Shown here piece after piece: positions 9,180 to 19,049 of a DNA stretch of 64,000 nt. Made by a program: the position numbers and the translations under genes. The stretch is from assembly GCA_946415755.1 (NCBI GenBank), contig CAMKTS010000012.1:1-64000 (forward strand), written 5' to 3'. Below the pieces are notes generated by a model. The model saw nothing but the letters and a program-made list of their open reading frames with translations. It was not told the origin of the DNA and ran no database searches. Numbering within the stretch: the first letter of the stretch is position 1; the number at the start of each line of letters is the position of its first letter. Origin of the DNA: an uncultured Prevotella sp. (GTDB lineage: Bacteria; Bacteroidota; Bacteroidia; Bacteroidales; Bacteroidaceae).

Positions 9180-9237
9180 ATATTTTGTTTATTTTCGCAA
9201 AAAGAACAGAAAATCTGTATGAGATGCCAAATTGGTG

Positions 9238-11391
9238 CTATGATTTGATACCTTTCATACTCAACGATATGCGATTCCGGCGAAGGTCGACGCCAAGCAC
9301 CCTGACACGAACGTGCTGGTGGAGACGTACCACCTGAGTGGGGTCGCTGACATAACGGTCGGCAAGTTGAGAGACGTGTACCAGACCGTCTTGATGGACA
9401 CCGATGTCTACAAAAGCGCCGAAGTTGGTGATGTTCGTAATGATGCCGGGCAGTTCCATCCCTTCGTGCAGGTCTTCCACCGTCTGCACACGCTCGTCGA
9501 ATGCAAACTCTTCTATCTGTTCGCGGGGGTCGCGGCCTGGCTTCTCCAGCTCTTTGATGATGTCGGTGAGGGTGGGGAGGCCCACTTCGTCGTTCACGTA
9601 GCGACGGATGTCGATACCGGTACGAAGGTCTTTGTTGCTAATCAGGTCGCTCACCTTGCAATGACAGTCTTTGGCCATCTGCTCCACTACGGCATAGCGT
9701 TCGGGGTGTACGGCAGAGTTGTCGAGGGGATTCTCGGCTTCCGGGATGCGCAGGAATCCGGCACATTGCTGGAATGCGGCAGGCCCCAGACGGGGTACCT
9801 TCTTCAGTTGTGAGCGGCTGGTAAATGCACCGTGCTCTTTGCGATAGTCGACAATGTTCTTGGCCAGTACAGGACCCAGTCCGCTAACATAGGTCAGCAA
9901 GTGCTGCGATGCCGTGTTGAGGTTGACACCCACGAGGTTGACACAGCTCTCTATCGTCTGGTCGAGTGAGTGCTTGAGCTTCGTCTGGTCTACGTCGTGC
10001 TGATACTGTCCGACACCGATACTCTTGGGGTCGATTTTCACCAGCTCGGCCAGCGGGTCCATCAGCCGACGACCGATGGAGACGGCTCCGCGAACGGTGA
10101 CATCCTCGTCGGGGAATTCGTCGCGGGCCACTTTCGAGGCACTATAAACAGAGGCTCCGTCCTCGCTGACTAAATAGACGGCTGGTGCTGGCTTCTCCAG
10201 TGCTTCGCCTACAAACTCCTTCGTCTCGCGGCTCGCCGTTCCGTTACCAATTGCGATGGCCTCTATGCGATAGTTCTTTACCATTTGCTGCAGATGGATG
10301 GTGGCCTGCATACGGTGATTGACGGGGGGATGCGGGAAGATGGCCTCGTGGTGAAGCAGGTTGCCCTGATCGTCAAGACAAACCACCTTGCACCCTGTAC
10401 GGAATCCAGGGTCGATACCCATTACGCGCTTCTGGCCAAGCGGTGCCGAGAGTAGCAGCTGTCGCAGGTTTTCGGCAAACACGCGGATGGCCTCTTCGTC
10501 GGCTTTCTCCTTGCTCAGGTTGATGAATTCCGTCTCAATCGACGGTAACAGCAGTCGCTTGTAGCCGTCCTCGACAGCTTCTTCTATCAGTCTGTGGCAG
10601 GCACGTCCTTCTCTGGAAGGAGGCTGCGGGATGTTTCTCTTCAGACGGCTGACGGTCTCCTCGTCATCGATGGTCAGATGCAGGCGCAGGATGCCCTCAC
10701 TCTCTCCGCGCTGCATGGCCAGCAAGCGGTGGCTCGAACAGCGTTTCAGCGGTTCCTCCCAGTCGAAGTAGTCTCTGTATTTCTGTGCTTCGTCTGTGTC
10801 TTTCTTGCTCTTCACGACACTCGACACGATAAATGCCTCACGACGGAAGGTGCTGCGCACCATGTTGCGTGAACGCTCTTCCTCGCTCACCTGTTCGGCG
10901 ATGATGTCCTGTGCCCCCTTGATGCATGCCTCTGCGTTCAGCCCGTCTTTAGCGAATCGCTTGGCAGCCTGTTCAGGATGGGCTTCGCGCTGCATGAGCA
11001 ACAGTTGTGCCAGTGGCTCCAGACCTTGTTCGCGAGCCACTTGGGCGCGTGTACGTCTCTTGGGCTTGTAGGGGAGGTAGATATCTTCCAGCACGGTGCT
11101 GTCCCAGCAGTCATCGATGCGTTTCTGCAGATCGGGTGTCATCTTCTGCTGCTCGGTGATGGTCTTGACGATGGTATCCTTGCGCTTGGCAATCTCCTGC
11201 AGCCGTTCGCAGCGATTGCTGATGGCTGCAATCTGCACTTCGTCCAGACCACCGGTACGCTCCTTGCGATAGCGCGAGATGAAGGGTATGGTACATCCCT
11301 CGTCAAGCAGTTTCAGTGTGTTCTCTACGGCGTGTTCCTGCAGGTGCAGTTCTGTGGATATGAGCTGGGTGAATATCTTCAGGTTGTCCAT
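9238..11391 (-). CDS. tex: Tex-family RNA-binding transcription accessory protein
   Basis: The 717-residue protein shows the full Tex layout. It has an N-terminal helical region beginning with TIPFISRYRKERTGGLDE, a YqgF-like RNase H fold (VMGIDPGFRTGCKVVCLD), and helix-hairpin-helix repeats (GLGPVLAKNIVDYRKEHG, VPRLGPAAFQQCAGFLRI). It ends in an S1 domain (GIITNITNFGAFVDIGVHQDG). Tex proteins bind nucleic acid in the cytoplasm and affect transcription; the precise role is unsettled. Only about 125 nt separate it from the acyl-CoA synthetase gene downstream, which has its own promoter. Confidence 0.93.
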   Translation of the reverse strand: MDNLKIFTQLISTELHLQEHAVENTLKLLDEGCTIPFISRYRKERTGGLDEVQIAAISNRCERLQEIAKRKDTIVKTITEQQKMTPDLQKRIDDCWDSTVLEDIYLPYKPKRRTRAQVAREQGLEPLAQLLLMQREAHPEQAAKRFAKDGLNAEACIKGAQDIIAEQVSEEERSRNMVRSTFRREAFIVSSVVKSKKDTDEAQKYRDYFDWEEPLKRCSSHRLLAMQRGESEGILRLHLTIDDEETVSRLKRNIPQPPSREGRACHRLIEEAVEDGYKRLLLPSIETEFINLSKEKADEEAIRVFAENLRQLLLSAPLGQKRVMGIDPGFRTGCKVVCLDDQGNLLHHEAIFPHPPVNHRMQATIHLQQMVKNYRIEAIAIGNGTASRETKEFVGEALEKPAPAVYLVSEDGASVYSASKVARDEFPDEDVTVRGAVSIGRRLMDPLAELVKIDPKSIGVGQYQHDVDQTKLKHSLDQTIESCVNLVGVNLNTASQHLLTYVSGLGPVLAKNIVDYRKEHGAFTSRSQLKKVPRLGPAAFQQCAGFLRIPEAENPLDNSAVHPERYAVVEQMAKDCHCKVSDLISNKDLRTGIDIRRYVNDEVGLPTLTDIIKELEKPGRDPREQIEEFAFDERVQTVEDLHEGMELPGIITNITNFGAFVDIGVHQDGLVHVSQLADRYVSDPTQVVRLHQHVRVRVLGVDLRRNRISLSMKGIKS

Positions 11392-11415
11392 GCTTCTAAG
11401 TTCTTTTTCCGTTTT

Positions 11416-11595
11416 CTAAAAGTTGCTCTCGTGCTTGATGCTGTGGATGTGCATCATCGTTCCTGCGAAGATAAGTAGCAGTCCTGCTGCCAGTAGCGTG
11501 TTGCTGCCGTTCAATGCGGCGATGCGCGTCAGCACGAGGGCTGACGTTCCAATAACGATGAGGAGGATGCCGATGTGTCGCTTGATTTGCTTCAT
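11416..11595 (-). CDS. Small 59-residue membrane protein
   Basis: The frame reads MKQIKRHIGILLIVIGT... and ends IHSIKHESNF. Two hydrophobic segments (about residues 8-25 and 33-50) separated by a short polar turn predict a two-pass inner-membrane hairpin. It sits in the 264-nt gap between rsmG and tex on the same strand, 24 nt upstream of tex. Function unknown. The coherent pair of membrane segments and basic N-terminus support it as real. Confidence 0.7.
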   Translation of the reverse strand: MKQIKRHIGILLIVIGTSALVLTRIAALNGSNTLLAAGLLLIFAGTMMHIHSIKHESNF

Positions 11596-11655
11596 GGCTG
11601 AATGATTCTTTCTGCTTTTTCGGCTGTTGCTGTTTTCACGTTGTGTTCTGGCTGG

Positions 11656-12285
11656 CTATACTGCAACAGGCAGGTAGAGTACGTGTTTCTGCTTGAACCA
11701 CTTTTCCTGGAACCAACTGCTCAACTCGGCAGTTTCAACGATTCTGCGGAAGGGCTGTATCTCTGCCTGCAGGTCGCCGCCTTTCAGACAGATGATGCCG
11801 TTGGGCAGTGCATTGTGGTTCTCTTTGGCGATGTTCTTGCGCACTATTTTCACCAGGTCGGCCAGCGGCATCACGGCTCGGCTCACTACGAAATCGTAGC
11901 GGCCTTTCTCTTCTTCTCCGCGCAGCTGTACAGGTTGGCAGTTCTTCAGTCCGATGGCATCGCAGACGGCCTGTGCCACACGAATCTTCTTGCCCGTTCC
12001 GTCGATGAGCTTGAACTGGCTGTCGGGGAAGAGGATGGCCAGGGGGATACCGGGGAATCCGCCGCCTGTACCGAAGTCCAGAATGCGGGTGCCCGGCCGG
12101 AAGTTGATCATCTTGGCGATGGCCATCGAGTGGAGCACGTGGTGCTCATACAGGTTGTCGATGTCGCGTCGTGAGATGACGTTGATCTTCGCGTTCCAGT
12201 CGCGGTAGAGTGCGTCGAGAGCAGCAAACTGTTGCTGCTGCTCGGCGCTCAGTTTAGGGAAATATTTCAGAATGAGGCTGATCAT
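11656..12285 (-). CDS. rsmG: 16S rRNA (guanine527-N7)-methyltransferase RsmG
   Basis: The 209-residue protein has the family core: YRDWNAKINVISRRDIDNLYEHHVLHS in pieces, the SAM-binding loop ILDFGTGGGFPGIPLAI, a FKLIDGTGKKI strand-turn, and VVSRAVMPL. RsmG (GidB) methylates N7 of G527 in the 530 loop of 16S rRNA using SAM. Length and start fit the family. It lies downstream of rho on the same strand, separated by an octamer-repeat spacer. Confidence 0.93.
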   Translation of the reverse strand: MISLILKYFPKLSAEQQQQFAALDALYRDWNAKINVISRRDIDNLYEHHVLHSMAIAKMINFRPGTRILDFGTGGGFPGIPLAILFPDSQFKLIDGTGKKIRVAQAVCDAIGLKNCQPVQLRGEEEKGRYDFVVSRAVMPLADLVKIVRKNIAKENHNALPNGIICLKGGDLQAEIQPFRRIVETAELSSWFQEKWFKQKHVLYLPVAV

Positions 12286-12293
12286 TCGGGAGT

Positions 12294-12353
12294 ATTTTTC
12301 GATTTTTCGATTTTTTCGATGTTTCGATGTTTAGAGTTTTCGAAGTTTCGATT
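12294..12353. repeat. Octamer tandem array between rho and rsmG
   Basis: About seven consecutive units of 8 nt (one of 9) end in TCGA or TAGA, for example TTTTTCGA, TGTTTCGA, TGTTTAGA, GTTTTCGA and AGTTTCGA. The array fills nearly the entire rho-rsmG gap and touches the rho stop codon. It belongs to the class of short-period intergenic arrays seen at many places in this window. Confidence 0.7.
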
Positions 12354-14349
12354 ATCCATTCATCGATAGCAGGAATTCCTCGTTGGAGTGGGTCTGTACC
12401 AGACGGTCGCGGATGGTGCTCATGGCCTCGATGGGATTCATTTCGGCAATGAACTTGCGGATAATCCACATGCGGTTGAGCGTGGTCTGATCCTGCAGCA
12501 GGTCGTCACGGCGAGTGCTCGACAGTACCAGGTTGACTGCCGGGAATACGCGCTTGTTGGCCAGCATGCGGTCAAGCTGCAGCTCTGAGTTGCCAGTGCC
12601 CTTGAACTCTTCGAATATCACCTCGTCCATCTTGCTGCCAGTATCCGTCAGGGCTGTAGCGATGATGGTGAGCGAGCCGCCTCCCTCAATTTTTCGTGCT
12701 GCACCGAAGAAGCGCTTCGGCTTCTGAAGGGCATTGGCATCGACACCACCCGTGAGCACCTTGCCAGAGGCAGGGCTGACGGTGTTGTAGGCACGTGCCA
12801 GACGGGTGATGGAGTCGAGGAAGATGACGACATCGTGGCCGCACTCCACCATGCGCTTGGCTTTTTCGAGCACGATACCGGCTATCTTGACGTGGCGGTC
12901 GGCAGGCTCGTCAAAGGTTGATGCGATGACCTCGGCATTCACCGTGCGGGCCATATCCGTAACCTCCTCAGGACGCTCGTCGATGAGCAGCATCATGATG
13001 TATGCCTCTGGATGGTTGGCGGCTATGGCGTTGGCAATATCTTTCATCAGAATGGTCTTACCGGTTTTCGGCTGTGCCACGATAAGTGCTCGCTGGCCCT
13101 TGCCGATGGGTGAGAAGAGGTCGACGATGCGTACCGATGGGTTGGTGGTGGCATGGTCGCCGCAGAGGGTGAACTTCTCTTCGGGGAAGAGCGGTGTCAG
13201 GTGTTCGAAGCTGACACGGTCGCGCACCTCCTGAGGATCGCGTCCGTTGATGGATTTCACCGTAGTGAGCGCGAAGTATTTCTCGTTGTCGTGAGGCGGG
13301 CGAACGGTGCAATCCACTACGTCACCTGTCTTTAGGCTGTACTTCTTGATTTGCTGCGGCGACACGTAGATGTCGTCGGGCGATGACAGGTAGTTGTAGT
13401 CGCTGGAGCGCAGGAATCCGTAGCCGTCTTGCAGCAATTCCAACACGCCATTGCCAGATATCAGGTCGGCAAAGTCGAATTTCTCGTTGTTGCGCTGTCC
13501 GTTGGTGGCTGATGGTTCCGCTATGGCGGAGTCCGTAGGCAGCTGCTGAACCATCGGACGGTCGAAGATGTCGAGCGTGGGAATGGCACCCTGGTCTTCA
13601 ATGGGCAGGTCTACTACGGGGATGAAGTCGGTACCATCGGCAGGGTCGCCCTCCCAGACTCCGTCCAGATTGGCTTCGGCCTCCATGTTTTCGACTTGTC
13701 GCTGCGCCATTTTCTCCTGCAACTGCGTCAGCATCACCTCATCTACAGTTTCACCGTTGGCAGGCTGTGCGTCATCTTCCGTAGCAGCTTCGGGTATGGC
13801 TTCGTCAACTGATTCGGGCATATTCAGCGACAGCTCTTCCTGCACGGCCTTTGTGGCTTTCTCGGCAGCCTTGGTGGCAGACATCTCCTCCAGTTCCTTT
13901 TTCGATTTGCGGCCGCGCTTCTTTGGTGCGGGTTTCTCTATAGCGGCGGGTTTCTCTTCTGCGGTGGGTTTCTCTTCATCGGCAGGCTGTTCTTCAGTTG
14001 CGGCCTCTTCCTTTTTCTGCTGCTCAGAAGCAGCCAGTTCGGCAGCTTCCTGCTTGGCAAAAAGGGAGTCGAGCGTGGGTTTGTTCTCGGCTTTCTTGCC
14101 TTTCTTTTTCTTGTCCAGGTTCTCTCCTTCGCTTCCCGTTACGGTATATATTTTGCTGTCTTTGGTAATTCGGGTACGCTTGCGCTTGGGAGTAGTGACA
14201 CCGGCAGCCGAATTTTCTGCCGCCTTGTCGAGGATGGCGTAGATGACGGTCTCCATCTCATCGTCCTGCGATACTTTCACATTCAATTCACTGGCTATTT
14301 CCATCAGTTCGGGGATAGGCAGTTTCTCTAATTCTTCTTTCGTGTACAT
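12352..14349 (-). CDS. rho: Transcription termination factor Rho with long N-terminal insertion
   Basis: At 665 residues it is far longer than the 419-residue E. coli protein. A Rho_N domain (residues 1-45) is followed by about 250 residues rich in Lys, Glu, Ala and Pro, such as [11 protein letters not shown] and repeated EEKPAAEEKP-like blocks. The conserved part comes after: RNA-binding [20 protein letters not shown], Walker [16 protein letters not shown], Walker [17 protein letters not shown] and the Q/R-loop region [12 protein letters not shown]. Rho is the hexameric RNA helicase ending transcription. A disordered insertion in Bacteroides Rho has been linked to phase separation; by analogy the insertion here may act alike. 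Confidence 0.96.
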   Translation of the reverse strand: MYTKEELEKLPIPELMEIASELNVKVSQDDEMETVIYAILDKAAENSAAGVTTPKRKRTRITKDSKIYTVTGSEGENLDKKKKGKKAENKPTLDSLFAKQEAAELAASEQQKKEEAATEEQPADEEKPTAEEKPAAIEKPAPKKRGRKSKKELEEMSATKAAEKATKAVQEELSLNMPESVDEAIPEAATEDDAQPANGETVDEVMLTQLQEKMAQRQVENMEAEANLDGVWEGDPADGTDFIPVVDLPIEDQGAIPTLDIFDRPMVQQLPTDSAIAEPSATNGQRNNEKFDFADLISGNGVLELLQDGYGFLRSSDYNYLSSPDDIYVSPQQIKKYSLKTGDVVDCTVRPPHDNEKYFALTTVKSINGRDPQEVRDRVSFEHLTPLFPEEKFTLCGDHATTNPSVRIVDLFSPIGKGQRALIVAQPKTGKTILMKDIANAIAANHPEAYIMMLLIDERPEEVTDMARTVNAEVIASTFDEPADRHVKIAGIVLEKAKRMVECGHDVVIFLDSITRLARAYNTVSPASGKVLTGGVDANALQKPKRFFGAARKIEGGGSLTIIATALTDTGSKMDEVIFEEFKGTGNSELQLDRMLANKRVFPAVNLVLSSTRRDDLLQDQTTLNRMWIIRKFIAEMNPIEAMSTIRDRLVQTHSNEEFLLSMNG

Positions 14350-14409
14350 ATTAATATACAGTAATACGTTGATGATTCAATGATGTAGGAATTTTGATTT
14401 TTGGAAGAA

Positions 14410-14430
14410 GCGCTTCGCGGACGGAAGCGC
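14410..14430 (-). promoter_or_regulatory. Hairpin in the rho leader
   Basis: GCGCTTC pairs perfectly with GAAGCGC around a 7-nt loop, about 20-40 nt downstream of the rho -7 box and 60 nt before the start codon. rho genes are autoregulated in other bacteria, so a leader structure is plausible, but no mechanism can be read from this alone. Confidence 0.4.
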
Positions 14431-14451
14431 ATTTCGTCTGAAATTCGACTG

Positions 14452-14482
14452 CAAAGGTAACGATTTTTTTCTGAATCCGCAA
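14452..14482 (-). promoter_or_regulatory. Promoter of rho
   Basis: Minus-strand -33 TTG (14480-14482) and -7 box TACCTTTG (14452-14459) are separated by 20 nt. This gives a leader of roughly 95 nt before the rho start. Confidence 0.8.
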
Positions 14483-14534
14483 AACTTTCTGCCAAATTAT
14501 TTTGCTTTTTATTCTTTTTTTGTCTTTTGTTTGT

Positions 14535-14618
14535 GTAAAGTGCCTCTTTATCCGTGCCAACAGGCACTTTATCAGAAAAATGCACCTCTTTATTTTAGTA
14601 AACAGGCACTTTATCAGG
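14535..14618. repeat. Four tandem 21-bp dyad-symmetric repeats (array A)
   Basis: Four units of exactly 21 nt start at 14535, 14556, 14577 and 14598. The first carries TAAAGTGCCTCTTTATCC, and the second and fourth carry AGGCACTTTATCAG, which is the inverse complement of the first unit's left part. Individual units show TAAAG-N5-CTTTA symmetry. The array lies between the divergent rho and engB promoters. The first unit shares 20 consecutive bases with a unit of the array at 42965-43070. Confidence 0.75.
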
Positions 14619-14702
14619 AAAAGACGCATATCGATGTCATCGTCATCGCTGTCATCGATTGCACACCGGAACCGTCCCTGTTGTGTACTTTTTGAGAAAA
14701 AT

Positions 14703-14733
14703 TTGGCGGATTGGAAATAAAATCGTACCTTTG
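14703..14733 (+). promoter_or_regulatory. Promoter of the engB operon
   Basis: -33 TTG (14703-14705) and -7 TACCTTTG (14726-14733) are separated by 20 nt. The start codon is 19 nt after the -7 box. Confidence 0.8.
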
Positions 14734-14752
14734 CACTCCAAAGTAGAAGAAT

Positions 14753-15355
14753 ATGGAAATTAAACAAGCAGAATTCTCCCTTTCCTCGCCGATGGTGGGC
14801 ATGTGTCCGAAGGATACGAAACCAGAATATGCCTTCATTGGAAGGTCGAATGTGGGCAAGTCGAGTCTGATCAATATGCTGACCAACAACAAGCGGCTGG
14901 CCAAGACATCGTCGACACCGGGAAAGACATTGCTCATCAACCACTTTATTATAAATAAGGAGTGGTATCTGGTAGACCTGCCTGGCTACGGCTTTGCCAA
15001 ACGTTCGAAGAAGGAAGTTGACAAGCTTGACCAGATGATTCGCGGCTACATCCTGCAGCGCGAACAGTTGGTAAACGTGTTCGTGCTGGTGGACATACGG
15101 CTGGAACCCCAGAAGATAGACCTGGAGTTTATCGAGTGGCTGGGGCTGTCGGGCATCCCGTTCAGCATCCTATTCACCAAGGCCGACAAGTTGACAGCCA
15201 ACAAGGCGAACCAAGCCGTAGAGACCTACAGGCAGAAACTGATGGAGACCTGGGAGGAACTGCCGCCGATGTTTGTCACTTCGGCCGAGAAGAAAACCGG
15301 CCGCAGCGAGGTGCTCGACTACATTGAGAAGATTAACCTCGAACTGTCGAAATAG
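14753..15355 (+). CDS. engB: Ribosome biogenesis GTP-binding protein EngB/YihA
   Basis: The 200-residue protein is a compact TRAFAC GTPase: G1 [15 protein letters not shown] near residue 30, a G2 threonine in SSTPGKT, G3 VDLPGYGFA and G4 FTKADK. EngB/YsxC acts in the cytoplasm in assembly of the 50S ribosomal subunit. Length is typical. It is the first gene after a consensus promoter, followed 39 nt later by an ABC-F gene. Confidence 0.95.
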   Translation: MEIKQAEFSLSSPMVGMCPKDTKPEYAFIGRSNVGKSSLINMLTNNKRLAKTSSTPGKTLLINHFIINKEWYLVDLPGYGFAKRSKKEVDKLDQMIRGYILQREQLVNVFVLVDIRLEPQKIDLEFIEWLGLSGIPFSILFTKADKLTANKANQAVETYRQKLMETWEELPPMFVTSAEKKTGRSEVLDYIEKINLELSK

Positions 15356-15394
15356 AAAAACCGCAATTCCTCAATTCTTCAATGCCGAAATAAG

Positions 15395-17233
15395 ATGGTC
15401 CCCTATTTAGAAGTGCAACACCTGACGAAGTCGTTTGGCGCCCTGACGCTGTTCCGCGACATCTGTTTCTCTATCGCAGAGGGACAGAAAGTGGGTCTCA
15501 TCGCCAAGAACGGTACGGGCAAGTCGACATTGCTGTCGATACTCTCTGGCAAGGAGGGCTACGACAGCGGCGACATTGTGTTCCGTCGCGACCTGAAAGT
15601 GGGAATGCTGGAACAGTCGCCTGCTTTCGATCCGGAGGAGAGCGTGCTCGATGCCTGCTTCAACCATCAGGGCGAAGAAGAGAAGGTGCTCAAGGCCAAG
15701 CAGGTGCTGACGCAGCTGAAGATTCGCGACCTGACTCAGAAGATGGGACAGCTCAGTGGCGGACAGCAGAAGCGCGTGGCACTGGCCAACGTGTTGCTGA
15801 CGGAACCCGACCTGCTGATACTCGATGAGCCCACCAACCATCTGGACCTGCAGATGATAGAATGGCTGGAGAATTATCTGGCACGCGGCAACAAAACGCT
15901 GTTGATGGTGACCCACGACCGTTTCTTCCTCGACCGCGTGTGCAGCGTCATCCTCGAACTCGACGACCAAACCATCTATACTTATCGCGGCAACTACTCG
16001 TACTACCTGGAGAAACGGCAGGAACGCATTGACAACAAACGGGCAGAGATAGCACGGGCCAACAATCTGTATCGTACCGAACTGGAATGGATGCGACGCA
16101 TGCCACAGGCTCGTGGGCACAAGGCGAAATATCGCGAAGATGCCTTTTACGAACTGGAGCGTGTGGCCAGGCAGCGGCTGGAAGAGCGACAGCTGCGGCT
16201 GAAAGCATCCAACGTCTATATAGGCTCGAAAATCTTCGAATGCCAGTATATCTCCAAGACCTTCGGCCAAATGAGAAACGAGAAGGGAGAAATGAGGAAT
16301 GAGCCTGTCGTTATCCTTAAGGACTTCTACTACAATTTCTCGCGCTTTGAAAAGATGGGAATTGTAGGTAACAACGGCACGGGAAAGTCGACATTTATCA
16401 AGATGCTACTGGGAATAGAGCCTATCGACGAGGGACGTATCATCATCGGCGAAACGGTGCGCTTCGGCTATTTCTCGCAGGAAGGCTTGCAGTTTGACGA
16501 GCAGCAGAAGGTGATAGATGTCATCCGCGACATTGCCGAGTACGTCGACCTGGGTAGTGGGCGCAAGATGTCGGCCTCACAGCTGTTGCAGTTTTTTCTG
16601 TTCACCCCCGACCAGCAATATAACTATGTGTATAAGCTGAGTGGTGGAGAGCGGCGCAAGCTATACCTCTGTACGGTGCTCATGAGAAATCCCAATTTCC
16701 TGGTACTCGACGAACCTACCAACGACCTGGACATCGTGACGCTGCAGATTCTGGAGGAATACCTGCAGGACTTCCCTGGCTGTGTGATCGTAGTGAGCCA
16801 CGACCGCTACTTTATGGATAAGGTGGTAGACCACCTGCTGGTGTTCAAGGGGCAGGGTGAAATCAAGGACTTTCCCGGTAACTATACCCAATACAGAGAG
16901 TGGAAGGCGATGGCGGATTCCAGCGATTCAGGCAATTCCAGAAATCCCGGATGTTCTGGAGGTGCGCAAGCCCCCCAAGGCGACAAGTCCCGCCGCCGCG
17001 ACGGCTCCGTTCAAAAGCGCAAGCTCTCGTTCAAGGAGAAACGTGAGATGGAGCTGCTGGAGCGTGACATCGAAGCATTGGAAGCTGAACGGCACCAGAT
17101 AGAGGAGGCTCTCTGCGGAGGTACGACATCGGTAGAGAAAATCACGGCAATGAGCAAGCGGTTGCCGTTGCTGAAAGAGGAACTAGACGAGAAATCCATG
17201 CGATGGCTGGAACTTTCAGAAAACGAACAATAG
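15395..17233 (+). CDS. ABC-F family ATPase
   Basis: Two ABC cassettes lie in one 612-residue chain without membrane segments: Walker A GLIAKNGTGKSTLL with signature LSGGQQKRVALA, and Walker A GIVGNNGTGKSTFI with signature LSGGERRKLYL. A charged linker (about residues 195-270) between them fits the interdomain arm that reaches toward the ribosomal P-site tRNA. The C-terminal charged coiled-coil-like tail (MELLERDIEALEAERHQIEE) resembles Uup-type extensions. ABC-F proteins act on ribosomes as translation factors or antibiotic-resistance proteins; its position with engB favours a housekeeping role. Confidence 0.9.
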   Translation: MVPYLEVQHLTKSFGALTLFRDICFSIAEGQKVGLIAKNGTGKSTLLSILSGKEGYDSGDIVFRRDLKVGMLEQSPAFDPEESVLDACFNHQGEEEKVLKAKQVLTQLKIRDLTQKMGQLSGGQQKRVALANVLLTEPDLLILDEPTNHLDLQMIEWLENYLARGNKTLLMVTHDRFFLDRVCSVILELDDQTIYTYRGNYSYYLEKRQERIDNKRAEIARANNLYRTELEWMRRMPQARGHKAKYREDAFYELERVARQRLEERQLRLKASNVYIGSKIFECQYISKTFGQMRNEKGEMRNEPVVILKDFYYNFSRFEKMGIVGNNGTGKSTFIKMLLGIEPIDEGRIIIGETVRFGYFSQEGLQFDEQQKVIDVIRDIAEYVDLGSGRKMSASQLLQFFLFTPDQQYNYVYKLSGGERRKLYLCTVLMRNPNFLVLDEPTNDLDIVTLQILEEYLQDFPGCVIVVSHDRYFMDKVVDHLLVFKGQGEIKDFPGNYTQYREWKAMADSSDSGNSRNPGCSGGAQAPQGDKSRRRDGSVQKRKLSFKEKREMELLERDIEALEAERHQIEEALCGGTTSVEKITAMSKRLPLLKEELDEKSMRWLELSENEQ

Positions 17234-17273
17234 AGCTAATAATAGTCAAATCATAAAAAGAGTCAGATAAGAG

Positions 17274-17891
17274 TTGATACAGCAATATCCATCCCAGTTG
17301 TTAGAGCGTGCTGTACAGGAGTTCAGCAAGCTACCAGGCATTGGCCGGAAGACAGCCTTGCGATTGGTGCTTCACCTGTTGCGACAGGACGATGGCGATG
17401 TGATGCAGTTTGCGGATGCCATCGCCACCATGAAGCAGGAGGTGAAGCGCTGTAGCTTATGTCATAACGTCAGCGACAGCGACATTTGTCCGATATGCAG
17501 CGATGCGCGCAGGGACACCACGACCATCTGTGTGGTGGAGAATATCCAGGATGTGATGGCCGTAGAGAACACACAGCAATACGCAGGGCGCTATCATGTG
17601 CTGGGCGGTGTCATCTCACCAATGGACGGCATCGGCCCATCAGACCTGGAAATCGACTCGCTGGTGGAGCGCGTCAAGGAGGGTGGTATCAAGGAAGTGA
17701 TTCTGGCACTCAGCTCGACGATGGAGGGCGACACCACCAACTTCTACATCTTTCGAAAGCTGGCACCCTATACGGATGTCAAGATCAGCATTATAGCACG
17801 AGGCATTAGCGTAGGCGACGAACTGGAATATACCGACGAGGTGACGCTGGGACGCTCGATTCTGCACAGGACGATATTTGAAGGCAAGTAA
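17274..17891 (+). CDS. recR: Recombination mediator protein RecR
   Basis: The 205-residue protein has the RecR order: N-terminal helix-hairpin-helix ([20 protein letters not shown]), a four-Cys zinc site ([16 protein letters not shown]) and a Toprim domain ([14 protein letters not shown], then [14 protein letters not shown]). RecR loads RecA together with RecO at DNA gaps. The start is a TTG at 17274; no ATG lies in the right place, and the resulting [11 protein letters not shown] aligns with the usual family start. Confidence 0.94.
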   Translation: MIQQYPSQLLERAVQEFSKLPGIGRKTALRLVLHLLRQDDGDVMQFADAIATMKQEVKRCSLCHNVSDSDICPICSDARRDTTTICVVENIQDVMAVENTQQYAGRYHVLGGVISPMDGIGPSDLEIDSLVERVKEGGIKEVILALSSTMEGDTTNFYIFRKLAPYTDVKISIIARGISVGDELEYTDEVTLGRSILHRTIFEGK

Positions 17892-17930
17892 ATAATAATA
17901 AGGTAAGAAAGCTAAAAGAGAAAAGAAGAT

Positions 17931-18170
17931 ATGAACGAAGAAACACTGTTGTTTATAGTGACCACCTTTATGGAACTGGCTACACTGGCCTGTGCATACC
18001 TGGGGGTGCGACTGTTCCGGCATAACAAATGGCTGCGGCTGGCATTGATTGTGGTGCCGTTGATGGCCAATGCGATATTGTATTTCATATTTGACACAAC
18101 CACCTTCTTCTACTTGGGTGTAGTGCTCCTGCTTTGTATTCCTTTCGTATGGCCAAGAAAATCAGCATAG
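17931..18170 (+). CDS. Small 79-residue membrane protein
   Basis: Three hydrophobic segments (about residues 5-25, 34-52 and 56-73) with short charged turns (RLFRHNKWLR; final WPRKSA) predict a three-pass inner-membrane protein. Its 3' end overlaps the start of the glycosyltransferase gene by 22 nt, so the two are translationally linked. No family is recognised. Confidence 0.7.
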   Translation: MNEETLLFIVTTFMELATLACAYLGVRLFRHNKWLRLALIVVPLMANAILYFIFDTTTFFYLGVVLLLCIPFVWPRKSA

Positions 18171-19012
18171 TCATTGTTAGCTATAACGTCTGCCAACTGC
18201 TGGACGAATGTCTGCAGAGCGTGCAAAAGGCCCTGGTGGGAATCGAGGGCGACATCTTTGTTGTAGACAATAACTCCAGCGACCATAGCATTGAGACGCT
18301 GTCGCCACGCTATCCTGACGTACACTTCATCGCCAACAAGGAGAATGTGGGCTTTGCACGGGCCAATAACCAGGCCATCAGACAGTCGGATGCCGAGTAT
18401 GTGCTGTTGCTGAATCCTGATACACTCGTCTACGAGCCAACGCTGAGAGGCTGCGTGGACTTTATGGATGCACATCCGGAGGCGGGAGGGGCTGGGGTGC
18501 GCATGCTGACCCCCGATGGCGACTACGCCCCGGAATCGCGACGTGCCGTTCCCACACCGTGGGTGTCGTTCCTCAAAATGCTGGGATTCACCCGTCGCTA
18601 CTATATGAGCTATCTGCCTTGGGATGAAGCCAACCAGATAGAGGTTATCAGCGGAGCGTTCTGCTTCCTGCGCCGCAAAGCCCTCAATCAGGTGGGACTG
18701 CTCGACGAGGACTTTTTCATGTATGGCGAGGACATCGACCTCTCGTATCGTCTGTTGAAAGGCGGCTGGCAGAACTGGTACCTGCCCTACGAGATGCTGC
18801 ACTACAAAGGGGAGTCGACCCAGAAATCATCATTCCGCTATGTCCATACATTCTACCAGGCCATGCTCATTTTCTTCCGCAAGCATTATGGTCACTTGAA
18901 CTTCCTCATTTCGCTGCCCATCAAGACTGCCATCTATTTCCGCGCCTTCATCGCTCTGCTTCAGATGATGGGCGAACGGCTACACGCTTTTATACATCCG
19001 CAAAGAAATTGA
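18149..19012 (+). CDS. Family 2 glycosyltransferase
   Basis: The 287-residue protein starts with MAKKISIVIVSYNVCQLL and has the GT-A nucleotide-sugar motifs IFVVDNNSSDHS, an N-P-D metal-binding site in LLLNPDTLV, and GEDIDLSYRLLKGGW. It resembles rhamnosyltransferase-like GT2 enzymes that build surface glycans. The start at 18149 is chosen over an in-frame TTG at 18134 because it is an ATG directly before the first beta-strand. It overlaps the small membrane-protein gene upstream. The acceptor is unknown. Confidence 0.85.
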   Translation: MAKKISIVIVSYNVCQLLDECLQSVQKALVGIEGDIFVVDNNSSDHSIETLSPRYPDVHFIANKENVGFARANNQAIRQSDAEYVLLLNPDTLVYEPTLRGCVDFMDAHPEAGGAGVRMLTPDGDYAPESRRAVPTPWVSFLKMLGFTRRYYMSYLPWDEANQIEVISGAFCFLRRKALNQVGLLDEDFFMYGEDIDLSYRLLKGGWQNWYLPYEMLHYKGESTQKSSFRYVHTFYQAMLIFFRKHYGHLNFLISLPIKTAIYFRAFIALLQMMGERLHAFIHPQRN

Positions 19013-19049
19013 CGGATGATGAACCGTCTGCAAAAAAAACAAATCACGA

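Noticed and set aside
15407..16270. A 287-codon minus-strand frame
   Set aside because: Antisense to the ABC-F gene, whose Walker and signature motifs are unmistakable.
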